Positions 28,126 to 36,668 of a stretch of 64,000 nt of DNA are shown one piece after another. Below the pieces are notes generated by a model, which was given only the letters and a program-made list of their open reading frames with translations, did not search any database and was not told where the DNA came from. The DNA is taken from positions 347,181 through 411,180 of the forward strand of contig NZ_QXTJ01000015.1 in assembly GCF_003605735.1 (NCBI RefSeq), given 5' to 3'. Both the position numbers and the translations under genes were made by a program. Position 1 is the first letter of the stretch. Each line of letters starts with the position of its first letter. The stretch is from Pseudomonas sp. LS-2 (GTDB lineage Bacteria > Pseudomonadota > Gammaproteobacteria > Pseudomonadales > Pseudomonadaceae).

Positions 28126-29364
28126 ATGGATAACTTGCCCACCGGCACGATGCTCGCGCTCCTGGCCCTGCTCACGCCGTGGTCAGCGCTGTTTACGGCG
28201 GTCGAAGCGGCCCACCACAACTTGCGTGCCGCACGCGTCAACCCGCGCTCGACCGAGCCGCCAAAACCGACGCTGGCGTTCAACCTCAACAGCCTGATCC
28301 TCGGCAACACCCTGCTCAAGACGCTGATCACGATCCTCGCGACGCTGCTCGCGATAGCCCATTGGTATTTCCACGGTCCTTTGATCGCCTGGATCGCGGT
28401 AGCGAGTGGACTGGTGATCATCACCGAGTTCATTCCGCGCAAGCTTGCCGCTCGCCGCCCCGAAGCAATTCTGCTGCTGGGCAACAATGTGCTGCGGATT
28501 CCCATCCGCCTGCTGCGCCCACTGACCTGGATTTACAAGAACGTCGCCAAGCTGCTGTTGCGGCCGTTCCTGTCCAGGCGCCGTCCCGACACCACCGACG
28601 ATGACGACGACATGGGCGCTACGGTCTATCAGGACAACGAAAGCCACTTCGGCCGCGCGCACATCATTTCCGGGATTCATGCGCTGGACAGCATGAGCGT
28701 CAACGACATTCTGGTGCCGCGCAGCGAAGTGGACGGTATCAACCTTGACGACACCATCGAGGAAATCACCGACAAGCTGATCATCTCGCGCCATACGCGC
28801 CTGCCGGTCTATCACAACGATATCAATCAGGTCGAAGGCGTACTCAACACCCGCATGATCAGCCACCTGCTGCCACGGGGAGAACTGACCAAGGAAACGT
28901 TGAAAGCCGCGTGCTACGAACCCTACTTCGTGCCGGAAAGCACGCCGCTGCAGATGCAGTTGCTCAACTTCCACAAGCAGCAACGTCGCATGGGCGTGGT
29001 GGTGGACGAATACGGCGAAGTGCTGGGTATCGTCAGCCTCGAAGACATTCTCGAAGAGATCGTCGGCGAGTTCGAAAGTGAGCAGTCTCTGGATAATCCG
29101 CACATCCACCCACAGCCAGACGGGCGCCTGGTGATCGAAGGTGCGGCCTCCATTCGCGACCTGAACAAAAGCCTGGGCTGGCATCTGCCAGCCGATGGCC
29201 CCAAGACGCTGAACGGCCTGATCACCGAAGCGCTGGAGACCATCCCCGACAGTTCGGTATGCCTGAAGATCGGGCCCTATCGCCTGGAAACGCTGGAAAC
29301 CGAGGACAATCGCGTCACTCGAGTCCTGATGTGGCAGAACACAAGAACCAAAGACGTCATTTAA
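28126..29364 (+). CDS. HlyC/CorC family transporter (CNNM/CorB-like)
   Basis: This 412-residue membrane protein has an N-terminal DUF21 region with four hydrophobic segments (about 5-160) and a pair of CBS domains (about 195-320, with VNDILVPRSEVDG and VDEYGEVLGIVSLEDILEEIVGE). A C-terminal CorC_HlyC domain follows (about 335-405). The DUF21-CBS-CorC architecture belongs to CNNM/CorB Mg2+ transporters and YfjD-type proteins. It is probably co-transcribed with the CcsA-like gene, a pairing conserved in proteobacteria. Ion specificity is inferred. Confidence 0.9.
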   Translation: MDNLPTGTMLALLALLTPWSALFTAVEAAHHNLRAARVNPRSTEPPKPTLAFNLNSLILGNTLLKTLITILATLLAIAHWYFHGPLIAWIAVASGLVIITEFIPRKLAARRPEAILLLGNNVLRIPIRLLRPLTWIYKNVAKLLLRPFLSRRRPDTTDDDDDMGATVYQDNESHFGRAHIISGIHALDSMSVNDILVPRSEVDGINLDDTIEEITDKLIISRHTRLPVYHNDINQVEGVLNTRMISHLLPRGELTKETLKAACYEPYFVPESTPLQMQLLNFHKQQRRMGVVVDEYGEVLGIVSLEDILEEIVGEFESEQSLDNPHIHPQPDGRLVIEGAASIRDLNKSLGWHLPADGPKTLNGLITEALETIPDSSVCLKIGPYRLETLETEDNRVTRVLMWQNTRTKDVI

Positions 29365-29389
29365 TGCGCATTCAGCGTGTTTGAAACAC

Positions 29390-29419
29390 TTGTTTCCACG
29401 CTGGCGCCCTTCCTATAAT
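29390..29419 (+). promoter_or_regulatory. Sigma70-like promoter before the MFS gene
   Basis: TTGTTT (29390-29395) and a perfect TATAAT (29414-29419) are 18 bases apart. The expected transcript starts near 29426 and leaves a leader of about 240 bases before the MFS start. That leader fills most of the 302-base gap and shows no gene I can support. Confidence 0.65.
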
Positions 29420-29666
29420 CGAACCGCTTACCCAGCCCCGCCGATCCGCGTGCTACCCGCACTCAGCGCGATCCGGCCAGTCACTCAGCCTGACGTCTTC
29501 ACGCGACATCCTGGCGCCGCTCCCATCCCGAGCCCTGCCAAACGCTTGCTCCCGCATCCGGGCTAGTCTGATCAGCGCTGTACCCAAAATAATTAACGAT
29601 TGCCCCAGCACGCGTACGATGTTTCGCGCCCTGCTGACAGGCAAGATGACTGCCAGGGATACCCGC

Positions 29667-30989
29667 ATGACCACTACTTCCGCCTATCAACCGAGCGACG
29701 AGCGCCAGGCACGTCCCGCCAACTCCGCTGCCCGTGTCGCCACCGCCAGCTTCATCGGCACCGCCATCGAGTTCTATGACTTCTACGTCTACGCCACGGC
29801 CGCCGCGCTGGTGATCGGGCCGGTGTTCTTTCCGCAGACCTCCAGCACCGCACAGATGCTGTCGGCGTTTCTGACATTCGGTATCGCTTTTCTGGCCCGG
29901 CCGATAGGTTCGGCATTGTTCGGTCACTTTGGTGATCGTATCGGCCGCAAATCGACACTCGTGGCTTCCCTGCTGCTGATGGGCATCTGCACCACGCTGA
30001 TCGGCGTGCTGCCGGGGTATGACGCCATTGGCTCATGGGCGCCCATCTTGCTCTGCGTGCTGCGCTTCGGTCAGGGCCTGGGGCTGGGTGGCGAATGGGG
30101 TGGCGCGGCGCTGCTGGCGACCGAAAATGCTCCCAAGGGCAAACGCGCCTGGTTCGGCATGTTCCCGCAGCTTGGCCCTTCGATTGGTTTCCTCGCAGCT
30201 AACGGCCTGTTTCTGACGCTGGCAATGACCCTGACTGACGAGCAGTTCCGCTCTTGGGGCTGGCGGATTCCGTTCCTGCTCAGCGCTGTATTGGTCGTGA
30301 TCGGCCTTTATGTACGTCTGAAGCTGGAAGAAACACCGATCTTCGCCAAGGCCATCGCCCGCCACGAACGCCTGAAAATGCCGATCGCCGAGCTGTTTTC
30401 TCAGTACTGGGCACCCATGCTGCTGGGCGCGGCGTCGATGGTGGTGTGCTATGCGCTGTTCTACATCTCGACCGTGTTCTCGCTGAGCTACGGAGTCAAA
30501 TCGCTGGGCTACACCCGCGAATCGTTCCTTGCGATGCTGTGTTTCGCCGTGCTGTTCATGGCCTTGGCGACCCCACTTTCCGCCTGGGCGAGCGACCGTT
30601 TCGGCCGCAAGCCAGTGCTGATCATCGGTGGCGTGCTGGCGATTCTGTCGGGCTTCCTGATGGAACCGTTGCTGACCCATGGCACGACGTGGGCGGTCGC
30701 CCTGTTTCTGTCCATCGAGTTGTTCCTGATGGGCGTGACATTCGCACCCATGGGCGCCCTGCTGCCCGAACTGTTTCCTACACGCGTGCGTTACACCGGC
30801 GCGTCAGCGGCCTACAACATCGGCGGTATCGTCGGTGCGTCGGTTGCGCCGTTCTTCGCACAGAAACTGGTAGAGATGGGTGGCCTGAGTTGGGTGGGCG
30901 GTTATGTGTCGGTGGCAGCGCTGATCAGCCTGATCGCGGTGCTGTGCCTGAAAGAAACGCGGCATGCGGATCTGGATACGATCAGGTAA
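29667..30989 (+). CDS. MFS transporter, metabolite:H+ symporter (MHS) type
   Basis: This is a 440-residue inner-membrane transporter with about twelve hydrophobic segments. It has the MHS features AIEFYDFYVYATAAAL near the N-terminus, the loop 2-3 motif FGHFGDRIGRKSTL, GLGLGGEWGGAALL in helix 4, and a second SDRFGRKPVL loop. Relatives carry proline/betaine, shikimate, citrate or alpha-ketoglutarate; the substrate here cannot be told. I chose the ATG at 29667; starts at 29619 or 29646 would add residues without a clear ribosome site. Confidence 0.9.
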   Translation: MTTTSAYQPSDERQARPANSAARVATASFIGTAIEFYDFYVYATAAALVIGPVFFPQTSSTAQMLSAFLTFGIAFLARPIGSALFGHFGDRIGRKSTLVASLLLMGICTTLIGVLPGYDAIGSWAPILLCVLRFGQGLGLGGEWGGAALLATENAPKGKRAWFGMFPQLGPSIGFLAANGLFLTLAMTLTDEQFRSWGWRIPFLLSAVLVVIGLYVRLKLEETPIFAKAIARHERLKMPIAELFSQYWAPMLLGAASMVVCYALFYISTVFSLSYGVKSLGYTRESFLAMLCFAVLFMALATPLSAWASDRFGRKPVLIIGGVLAILSGFLMEPLLTHGTTWAVALFLSIELFLMGVTFAPMGALLPELFPTRVRYTGASAAYNIGGIVGASVAPFFAQKLVEMGGLSWVGGYVSVAALISLIAVLCLKETRHADLDTIR

Positions 30990-31000
30990 TGCCTGACGTG

Positions 31001-31085
31001 TAGGAGCATGCTTGCCCGCAATTGCGGTGTGTCAGGTACAAATGGGGTGCTGACCCACCGCAATCGCGGGCAAGCACGCTCCTAT
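31001..31085. repeat. REP pair (REPIN), GTAGGAGC type
   Basis: TAGGAGCATGCTTGCCCGCAATTGCGGTG is mirrored by CACCGCAATCGCGGGCAAGC and ACGCTCCTA. It lies between the convergent MFS and purT genes, just before a shared terminator. Confidence 0.87.
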
Positions 31086-31099
31086 TGCCCCCCGCAACA

Positions 31100-31131
31100 A
31101 AAAACGGCGCCCCTGAGGCGCCGTTTTTTTA
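31100..31131. terminator. Bidirectional terminator between the MFS gene and purT
   Basis: AAAAAACGGCGCC and GGCGCCGTTTTTTT form a seven-base GC stem with a five-base loop, flanked by A and T runs. It serves the two converging genes. Confidence 0.93.
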
Positions 31132-31143
31132 TTGCAGGACAGG

Positions 31144-32325
31144 TTACAGCTGGACTTTAACCGCCATCGAAGAACGCATCGCCTTGCTGCGAGCGGCTTC
31201 AATCGACTCGTCACGCGCAAGCGCCACACCCATGCGACGCTGGCCGTTGACTTCTGGCTTGCCGAACAGGCGCAGCGCGGTGTCCGGCTCGCCAAGAGCC
31301 TGTTCCAGATTGGCGAATGCGGTCTGGGTCGACTTGCCTTCCACCAGAATCACCGCCGACGCCGAGGGGCCGAACTGACGGATCAACGGAATCGGCAAGC
31401 CAAGGATGGCGCGAGCGTGCAGCGCGAACTGCGACAGGTCCTGAGAAATCAGGGTCACCAAACCCGTGTCGTGGGGACGCGGCGATACTTCGCTGAACCA
31501 CACCTGATCGCCCTTGATGAACAGCTCGACGCCGAACAGGCCACGCCCGCCCAGCGCTTCGGTCACGGCCTTGGCAACGCGCTCGGATTCTGCCAACGCC
31601 ACCGGGCTCATCGCCTGAGGCTGCCAGGACTCCTGATAGTCGCCCTTCTCCTGACGGTGGCCGACAGGTGCGCAGAACGTGGTGCCGCCGACGTGACGTA
31701 CGGTCAGCAGGGTAATTTCGTAATCGAAGTCGATGAAGCCTTCGATGATCACGCGGCCCTTGCCGGCACGACCGCCTTCCTGCGCGTAATCCCAGGCTTT
31801 CTGGATGTCGGCGTCGGTTTTCAGCAGGCTCTGACCTTTGCCCGAGGAGCTCATGACCGGCTTGACGACACAGGGGAAGCCCAGGTCTTCCACGGCTTTC
31901 TTGTAGTCTTCGAAGGTGTCGGCGAAGTGATACGGCGAGGTCGGCAGGTCCAGCTCTTCAGCGGCCAGACGACGAATGCCTTCACGGTTCATGGTCAGTT
32001 GCGCGGCGCGGGCGGTCGGGATGACGGTGAACCCCTCGGACTCGAGCTCCACCAGCGTCGCGGTGGCGATGGCTTCGATTTCCGGGACGATGTAATGCGG
32101 CTTCTCGGCCTCGATCACGGCACGCAGCGCGGCGCCATCGAGCATGTTGATGACATGGCTGCGGTGCGCGACCTGCATGGCCGGAGCGTTGGCGTAACGG
32201 TCGACGGCAATCACTTCAACGCCCAGACGTTGCAGTTCGATCACCACTTCCTTGCCAAGCTCACCGCAACCGCAGAGCAATACGCGGGTCGCGGTCGGCG
32301 ACAGTGGAGTTCCGATTTGAGTCAT
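31144..32325 (-). CDS. purT: Formate-dependent phosphoribosylglycinamide formyltransferase
   Basis: PurT makes formyl-GAR from GAR, formate and ATP, an alternative to folate-dependent PurN in purine synthesis. The 393-residue ATP-grasp protein shows the N-terminal [20 protein letters not shown] motif, [16 protein letters not shown], the ATP-binding [13 protein letters not shown] loop (about 155) and the [22 protein letters not shown] metal-binding region. The start at 32325 ([10 protein letters not shown]) fits the family. Other purine genes in the window are purL, guaA and guaB, but they are not in one operon. Confidence 0.97.
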   Translation of the reverse strand: MTQIGTPLSPTATRVLLCGCGELGKEVVIELQRLGVEVIAVDRYANAPAMQVAHRSHVINMLDGAALRAVIEAEKPHYIVPEIEAIATATLVELESEGFTVIPTARAAQLTMNREGIRRLAAEELDLPTSPYHFADTFEDYKKAVEDLGFPCVVKPVMSSSGKGQSLLKTDADIQKAWDYAQEGGRAGKGRVIIEGFIDFDYEITLLTVRHVGGTTFCAPVGHRQEKGDYQESWQPQAMSPVALAESERVAKAVTEALGGRGLFGVELFIKGDQVWFSEVSPRPHDTGLVTLISQDLSQFALHARAILGLPIPLIRQFGPSASAVILVEGKSTQTAFANLEQALGEPDTALRLFGKPEVNGQRRMGVALARDESIEAARSKAMRSSMAVKVQL

Positions 32326-32428
32326 CTCAGGTCCTCGTGGAGCAGATATCGAGGGTAGCCCGCCATGTGCGAGCAACCGCAGGGGAGAAAGGCGCGCAAT
32401 TTACCACGAAGACCACGCCAATAGGACC

Positions 32429-32896
32429 TCAGCCCGGACAAGCGTTCTTGCGTATGCGCCACGCCATGATCAGCCAGACGGCGGTAACACCGGCGAACTT
32501 GGATACCAGTGCGGTGCCCACCACGGCGGGCGTCAATGCGCCGATCATGCCGAAGAACAGGAAGGTGTCCACCGGGATGCTCAACGCAGAACTCAGCCAG
32601 AGCCGGTCATGCAACGGCCGTTTGGTGATGGAGAACACCAGCCAGTCGATACATTCGGACACTGCAAAGGCGGTCGCGCTGGCCACAGCGATGGCGGGGT
32701 CGCTGGTCAGGTAGGAGAGCACCAGCGCGGCGAGCATGGCCACGATGGCGCCGTGGCCGAAGCGGGTCTGCACCATGTCGCGCAGGACAAAGACCAGCCC
32801 GCCCCAGGCAGACCAGATGATGTCCAGGTCCGGGGCGGTGGAAAACGCATAATTGATCAGCACGACGCTGCTGATGTAGGCGAGCAGAAAAAGCAT
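32429..32896 (-). CDS. VUT family protein (queuosine-precursor transporter-like)
   Basis: This is a small 155-residue membrane protein with about five hydrophobic segments, related to YhhQ (PF02592), which imports queuosine precursors. Conserved features include GGLVFVLRDMVQTRFGH and AFAVSECIDWLVFS. Its stop overlaps no gene; its start touches the end of the DUF1289 gene at 32896, suggesting translational coupling. The substrate is inferred from family only. Confidence 0.82.
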   Translation of the reverse strand: MLFLLAYISSVVLINYAFSTAPDLDIIWSAWGGLVFVLRDMVQTRFGHGAIVAMLAALVLSYLTSDPAIAVASATAFAVSECIDWLVFSITKRPLHDRLWLSSALSIPVDTFLFFGMIGALTPAVVGTALVSKFAGVTAVWLIMAWRIRKNACPG

Positions 32897-33132
32897 CAGA
32901 CGGGCCGTGGAACCGAAAACATCAGCCCGCTGGCCCTCGCCCGCTCATCGCACAACACCAGCACCGCTCGGCGCTGGTCGTTACTCATGCGGCTCCAGCC
33001 GGTGATTTCCGCCACAGTGCGCTGGCAACCGACGCACATGTCGGCGTCGTCCAGCGCACAGATGCTCACGCAGGGTGAGCGAACGGGCTTTTCGTGGGGC
33101 GGTTGTACGTGCATCGGTAGTTCGGTGGACAT
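32896..33132 (-). CDS. DUF1289 domain-containing protein
   Basis: This is a 78-residue protein with the DUF1289 four-cysteine pattern (SPCVSICALD then MCVGCQRT), followed by EITGWSRMSNDQRRAVL. The cysteines probably bind a metal or an iron-sulfur cluster. It overlaps the gamma-carbonic anhydrase gene by one base (stop-start junction at 33132) and is followed by the VUT gene, forming a tight three-gene unit. The function is unknown. Confidence 0.88.
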   Translation of the reverse strand: MSTELPMHVQPPHEKPVRSPCVSICALDDADMCVGCQRTVAEITGWSRMSNDQRRAVLVLCDERARASGLMFSVPRPV

Positions 33133-33656
33133 CAGTCTTCCTGCGGGGCGAGATCGCGAGCATAACGCTGTGCATTGTGAACGTAATGCGCGGCGCTGGC
33201 TTCGAGCATTTTCTTCTGGGCGTCGGTCAGCTCACGAACGATCTTGCCCGGCGAGCCCATCACCAGTGAGCCATCGGGGATCACCTTGCCCTCACCGATC
33301 AGCGAATTGGCGCCGATGATGCAGTATTTGCCGATTTTCGCGCCATTGAGGATCACCGAATTGATGCCGATCAGCGTGTTGTCGTCTACGGTGCAGCCAT
33401 GCAGCATGACGTTATGACCAATGGTCACGTTCTTGCCGATGGTCAGCGGCGAGCCCATGTCGGTATGCATCACAGTGCCATCCTGCACATTGCTGTTCTC
33501 GCCGATGTCGATCAGCTCGTTATCGCCACGCAGCACCGCGCCGAACCAGACGCTGGCATTGGCCTGCAGCCTGACCTTGCCAATCAGGGTAGCAGTGGGT
33601 GCGATCCAGCTTTCAGGATGGGCTTCGACACGAGAATCCCCCAGACGGTATTTCAT
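33132..33656 (-). CDS. Gamma-carbonic anhydrase family protein (YrdA/PaaY-like)
   Basis: This is a 174-residue left-handed beta-helix protein with hexapeptide repeats. The three zinc-ligand histidines appear in the segments [18 protein letters not shown]. YrdA-type proteins often lack full carbonic anhydrase activity, so the reaction is uncertain. First gene of a unit with DUF1289 and VUT. Confidence 0.9.
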   Translation of the reverse strand: MKYRLGDSRVEAHPESWIAPTATLIGKVRLQANASVWFGAVLRGDNELIDIGENSNVQDGTVMHTDMGSPLTIGKNVTIGHNVMLHGCTVDDNTLIGINSVILNGAKIGKYCIIGANSLIGEGKVIPDGSLVMGSPGKIVRELTDAQKKMLEASAAHYVHNAQRYARDLAPQED

Positions 33657-33726
33657 ATTATTTTTTCCTCATGGCATTAAAGCCGTGGGTCGAGCGCAGG
33701 GCTCACGGTTGGACGAAAGGGTTGGA

Positions 33727-34338
33727 TCAGGACTTCAGGGTCTGGATGATCGAGCGCTTGGGCGGGTGATTCAGGCTGATGTTGCTGTCGTAGAGCACGT
33801 TCATCAGCTCGACGATCATGATCGCCGTCAGCCCCCAGATCTTGTACTCACCATAACGGTAACTGGGCACGTACCAGCTACGGCCTTGATAGTCGATCCG
33901 GTGGGTATGCTCGCGGGCGTCCTGTCGAAAAAAAGCCAGAGGAACGGTGAAGACGGCGGCGATCTCGCCATCGTTGGGTCGGTACTCGACGAAATCGGGA
34001 ATCACACCCACATAAGGCGTGACCTTGATGCCGTGTTTGGAGATCAACGGGCTCAGCGGGCCGATGACTTCGACGAGGCCAGGGGGCAGACCGATTTCTT
34101 CCTCGGCCTCGCGCAAGGCGGTGAACACCAGGTCGGGGTCTTCAGGGTCACGTCGCCCGCCGGGAAACGCCACTTCGCCACCATGGGTGGACAGACTGCT
34201 GGCACGTAGCGTGAGTACCAGTTCGGGTTCGTCACTGCGAGTGATGGGCAGTAGCACCGCCGCCTCGGGAAAACGCGCATCCGTCTCCAGAGTGCCCGGC
34301 GTGTGGCTGCTTATACGGCGAAGTAGCTCGTCCAGCAT
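33727..34338 (-). CDS. Nudix hydrolase, CoA pyrophosphatase (NudL) type
   Basis: This is a 203-residue Nudix protein with the CoA-type features: LLPITRSDEPELVLTLRAS, then GGEVAFPGGRRDPED and the Nudix box end ALREAEEEIGL (about residues 68-92). Such enzymes split CoA or its oxidised forms to 3',5'-ADP and phosphopantetheine. The start at 34338 (MLDELLRRISS) fits; upstream in-frame codons are not supported. It is divergent from the next Nudix gene. Confidence 0.88.
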   Translation of the reverse strand: MLDELLRRISSHTPGTLETDARFPEAAVLLPITRSDEPELVLTLRASSLSTHGGEVAFPGGRRDPEDPDLVFTALREAEEEIGLPPGLVEVIGPLSPLISKHGIKVTPYVGVIPDFVEYRPNDGEIAAVFTVPLAFFRQDAREHTHRIDYQGRSWYVPSYRYGEYKIWGLTAIMIVELMNVLYDSNISLNHPPKRSIIQTLKS

Positions 34339-34497
34339 GGGAATTCTCGTCCTGTTGCCTACCCGGCATGATGCACCAAAGATGGAAGGCGCCCAACCCC
34401 TTGCAGGACGAGCAGACATTACAAACAAAGACGCCACTTGCCGATCACCTGCACAGCACGCCAAGATAGCCGCTGACTACAGGAACCCGATTCGATC

Positions 34498-35049
34498 ATG
34501 AAATTCTGCAGCCAGTGCGGCGAACAGGTCATCCAGCGCATTCCCGAGGGCGACAGTCGCCTGCGTTACGTGTGCGATCACTGTCACACCATTCACTATC
34601 AGAACCCGAATATCGTTGCGGGTGTGTTGCCGGTCTGGGAAGGCAAGGTGCTGCTGTGCCGCCGTGCCATCGAACCGCGCCTGGGCTACTGGACGCTGCC
34701 GGCAGGTTTCATGGAGAACGGCGAGAGCGTCGAACAGGCCGCGCGCCGGGAGACGGTTGAAGAAGCCTGCGCCGTGCTCGAAGACCTGCATCTGTATTCG
34801 ATGATCGACGTGCCGCACATCAGTCAGGTCCATATTTTCTATCGTGCCAACATGGCCAGCGAAGATTTCGCCGCTGGGGTCGAAAGTCTTGAAGTGAAGC
34901 TGTTCGACGAAGCCGACATTCCCTGGTCGGAGCTGGCTTTCCACACCGTCCGACGTACCCTAGAATGCTTCTTTATCGACCGGCGGCATCAAGAATTCCC
35001 GGTTCATACCGATTGCCTGTCTATCTCACCGCCCCTTAAAACCACTTGA
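34498..35049 (+). CDS. Nudix hydrolase with N-terminal zinc ribbon
   Basis: This 183-residue protein begins with a zinc ribbon (two CxxC pairs, CSQCGE and CDHCHT, residues 4-29) and continues with a Nudix domain. The box runs from GFMENGESVEQAARRET to EEACAVL (about residues 68-92). The ribbon-Nudix order resembles NudC-like NADH pyrophosphatases, but the substrate is not known. It is followed 49 bases later by the L,D-transpeptidase gene on the same strand. Confidence 0.88.
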   Translation: MKFCSQCGEQVIQRIPEGDSRLRYVCDHCHTIHYQNPNIVAGVLPVWEGKVLLCRRAIEPRLGYWTLPAGFMENGESVEQAARRETVEEACAVLEDLHLYSMIDVPHISQVHIFYRANMASEDFAAGVESLEVKLFDEADIPWSELAFHTVRRTLECFFIDRRHQEFPVHTDCLSISPPLKTT

Positions 35050-35098
35050 TCAGATGACGACGCGCAGTGACTGCGCGGGCTTCAGGGATATCGTGTAA

Positions 35099-35662
35099 AT
35101 GCGCTGGTTGCTTGCCGTTCTATGTCTGTCGTTCGTCCCGCTGTCGCAGGCCGCGTTCACACAGACCATCGTGCCCAAAGGCAGTGAACAGAAGTTCATT
35201 GGCGGCAAGGTCATCGACACCCAAGACATCTCCGACCGCACCATCGACAAGATCCTGGTGCTCAAGTCAGCGCATCAGTTGCAGTTGATCAGCAAGGGCG
35301 AAGCCTTGAAGACCTACCGCATCTCGCTGGGCAAATCCCCCAGGGGACCAAAACTGCAGGAAGGCGACCAGCGCACGCCGGAAGGCTTCTACTGGCTGGA
35401 CTATCGCAAGACCAGCGACGCGTTCAACCTGTCGCTGCACATCTCCTACCCCAACATCTCCGACTCCGCCCGCGCCCGCCGCGAAGGGGTGAACCCCGGC
35501 GGCATGATCATGATCCACGGCACCCCCGTCGACGAGGATTACCCGGAGTGGTATTTCCAGACGCTCGACTGGACCAACGGCTGCATCGCCATGAAGAACA
35601 GCGATATCCGCGAAGTCTGGGACCTGGTCAAAGACGGCACGATGATCGAAATTCGGCCGTAA
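35099..35662 (+). CDS. L,D-transpeptidase family protein (YkuD domain)
   Basis: This is a 187-residue exported protein with a signal peptide ending near residue 18 (LCLSFVPLSQA) and a YkuD domain (about 60-187). The active site is visible as the conserved histidine in GMIMIHG and the nucleophilic cysteine in WTNGCIAMKN. Members cross-link peptidoglycan 3-3 or attach lipoprotein to it; several short members act as hydrolases instead. The start at 35099 gives the signal peptide. Confidence 0.9.
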   Translation: MRWLLAVLCLSFVPLSQAAFTQTIVPKGSEQKFIGGKVIDTQDISDRTIDKILVLKSAHQLQLISKGEALKTYRISLGKSPRGPKLQEGDQRTPEGFYWLDYRKTSDAFNLSLHISYPNISDSARARREGVNPGGMIMIHGTPVDEDYPEWYFQTLDWTNGCIAMKNSDIREVWDLVKDGTMIEIRP

Positions 35663-35690
35663 CCCCTCTGATACCACCCACCTCTCTTTC

Positions 35691-35758
35691 CTGTAGCAGT
35701 CCGGCTTGCCGACGGTGGCGTCATCGAAATCGCCACCGCCGACAAACCGGTCTGTTAC
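35691..35758. repeat. REP pair, CTGTAGCAG type
   Basis: CTGTAGCAGTCCGGCTTGCCGACGGTGGCG is mirrored imperfectly by CGCCACCGCCGACAAACCGGTCTGTTACG. It closes the L,D-transpeptidase transcript ahead of the nag regulator. Confidence 0.8.
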
Positions 35759-35822
35759 GAGGCTACGCCGCCTCAAAATCCTGCAAAGTCACCATCCCGT
35801 GACCAAATAACGTCGCTCCCTA

Positions 35823-35857
35823 ATACCAATTCCGTTGACGTGGTATGCAAGTGGTAT
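35823..35857. promoter_or_regulatory. Putative NagR operator (TGGTAT half-sites)
   Basis: ATACCA at 35823-35828 and TGGTAT at 35841-35846 are inverted arms; a second TGGTAT at 35852-35857 repeats at an 11-base (one helical turn) step. The sites occupy the -10/-35 spacer of the nagR promoter. GntR/HutC regulators bind such dyads, so autorepression is likely. Confidence 0.55.
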
Positions 35858-35863
35858 TATTTT
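35835..35863 (+). promoter_or_regulatory. Sigma70-like promoter of the nag operon
   Basis: TTGACG (35835-35840) and TATTTT (35858-35863) are 17 bases apart. The transcript would start near 35870, about 40 bases before nagR. Confidence 0.6.
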
Positions 35864-35909
35864 CGGCAAACAGTCCGAGCATAATTTCAAATCACTTCGG
35901 AACACGTTC

Positions 35910-36641
35910 ATGCATTCGATCCTCAACCTGCGCCCCGACGACAGCCAGCCGACACCGCTCTATCTGCAGCTGGCGCGGAATCTGGAAGCGGCGATTCACG
36001 CAGGTCACTGGAAGGCCGAGCAGGCACTGCCCTCGGAACGCAATCTCAGTGAAGCCCTGAACATCTCACGCGTCACTGCTCGCAAGGCACTCGAAATTCT
36101 GCTCGAACAGGGCCTGATCCGGCGCAGCCAGGGCTCGGGCACGTTCATCACCCCACGCCTTGAACAACCCCTGTCTCGGCTTTCCAGCTTCAGCGAGATG
36201 CTGCGCATCAAGGGCTTTACGCCGAGTTCGCAGTGGCTGGAGCGCGACATCGCCCTGCCGACCCACGAAGAACTGATCCGTCTGAGCCTTTCGCCCACCG
36301 AAAAAGTCGCGCGCCTCAAACGCCTGCGCAAGGCAGACGGCACCGTCATGGCCGTCGAACTCAGCGCGCTCCCGGCGTCGCTGTTGCCGGACCCGCAAGC
36401 CATCGGCGATTCGCTATACGCCCACCTTGACGCCATCGGCCGCCCGGTGGTCCGTGCGCTACAGCACATCCGGGCGATCAATGCGTCGGCAGAAATGGCG
36501 GCGTTGGTCGGCATCGAAGCCGGTACCGCGATGCTGCTGATGACGCGGATCGGCTACCTGGCCGACAACACCCCCATCGAGCTGACCGACACCTACTGCC
36601 GCGACGATTACTACGATTTCGTCGCAGAGCTGCGCCGCTAA
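35910..36641 (+). CDS. nagR: GntR/HutC family regulator of N-acetylglucosamine use
   Basis: This 243-residue repressor has an N-terminal winged helix (about residues 12-80; ALPSERNLSEALNISRVTARKAL and GSGTFI) and a C-terminal UTRA ligand domain (about 95-240). In related bacteria the ligand is GlcNAc-6-P or GlcN-6-P. I chose the ATG at 35910 (MHSILNLRPDD); an earlier in-frame codon at 35835 is inside the promoter. It leads the nag operon 27 bases before nagA. P. aeruginosa calls the orthologue nagQ. Confidence 0.88.
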   Translation: MHSILNLRPDDSQPTPLYLQLARNLEAAIHAGHWKAEQALPSERNLSEALNISRVTARKALEILLEQGLIRRSQGSGTFITPRLEQPLSRLSSFSEMLRIKGFTPSSQWLERDIALPTHEELIRLSLSPTEKVARLKRLRKADGTVMAVELSALPASLLPDPQAIGDSLYAHLDAIGRPVVRALQHIRAINASAEMAALVGIEAGTAMLLMTRIGYLADNTPIELTDTYCRDDYYDFVAELRR

Positions 36642-36668
36642 AACGCGCCAGCCATACACGGAGCCTGC

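Noticed and set aside
29381..29566. 61-codon ORF at the start of the MFS leader
   Set aside because: It begins on or before the predicted promoter -35, has no ribosome site, and its Pro/Arg-rich product resembles random high-GC translation.
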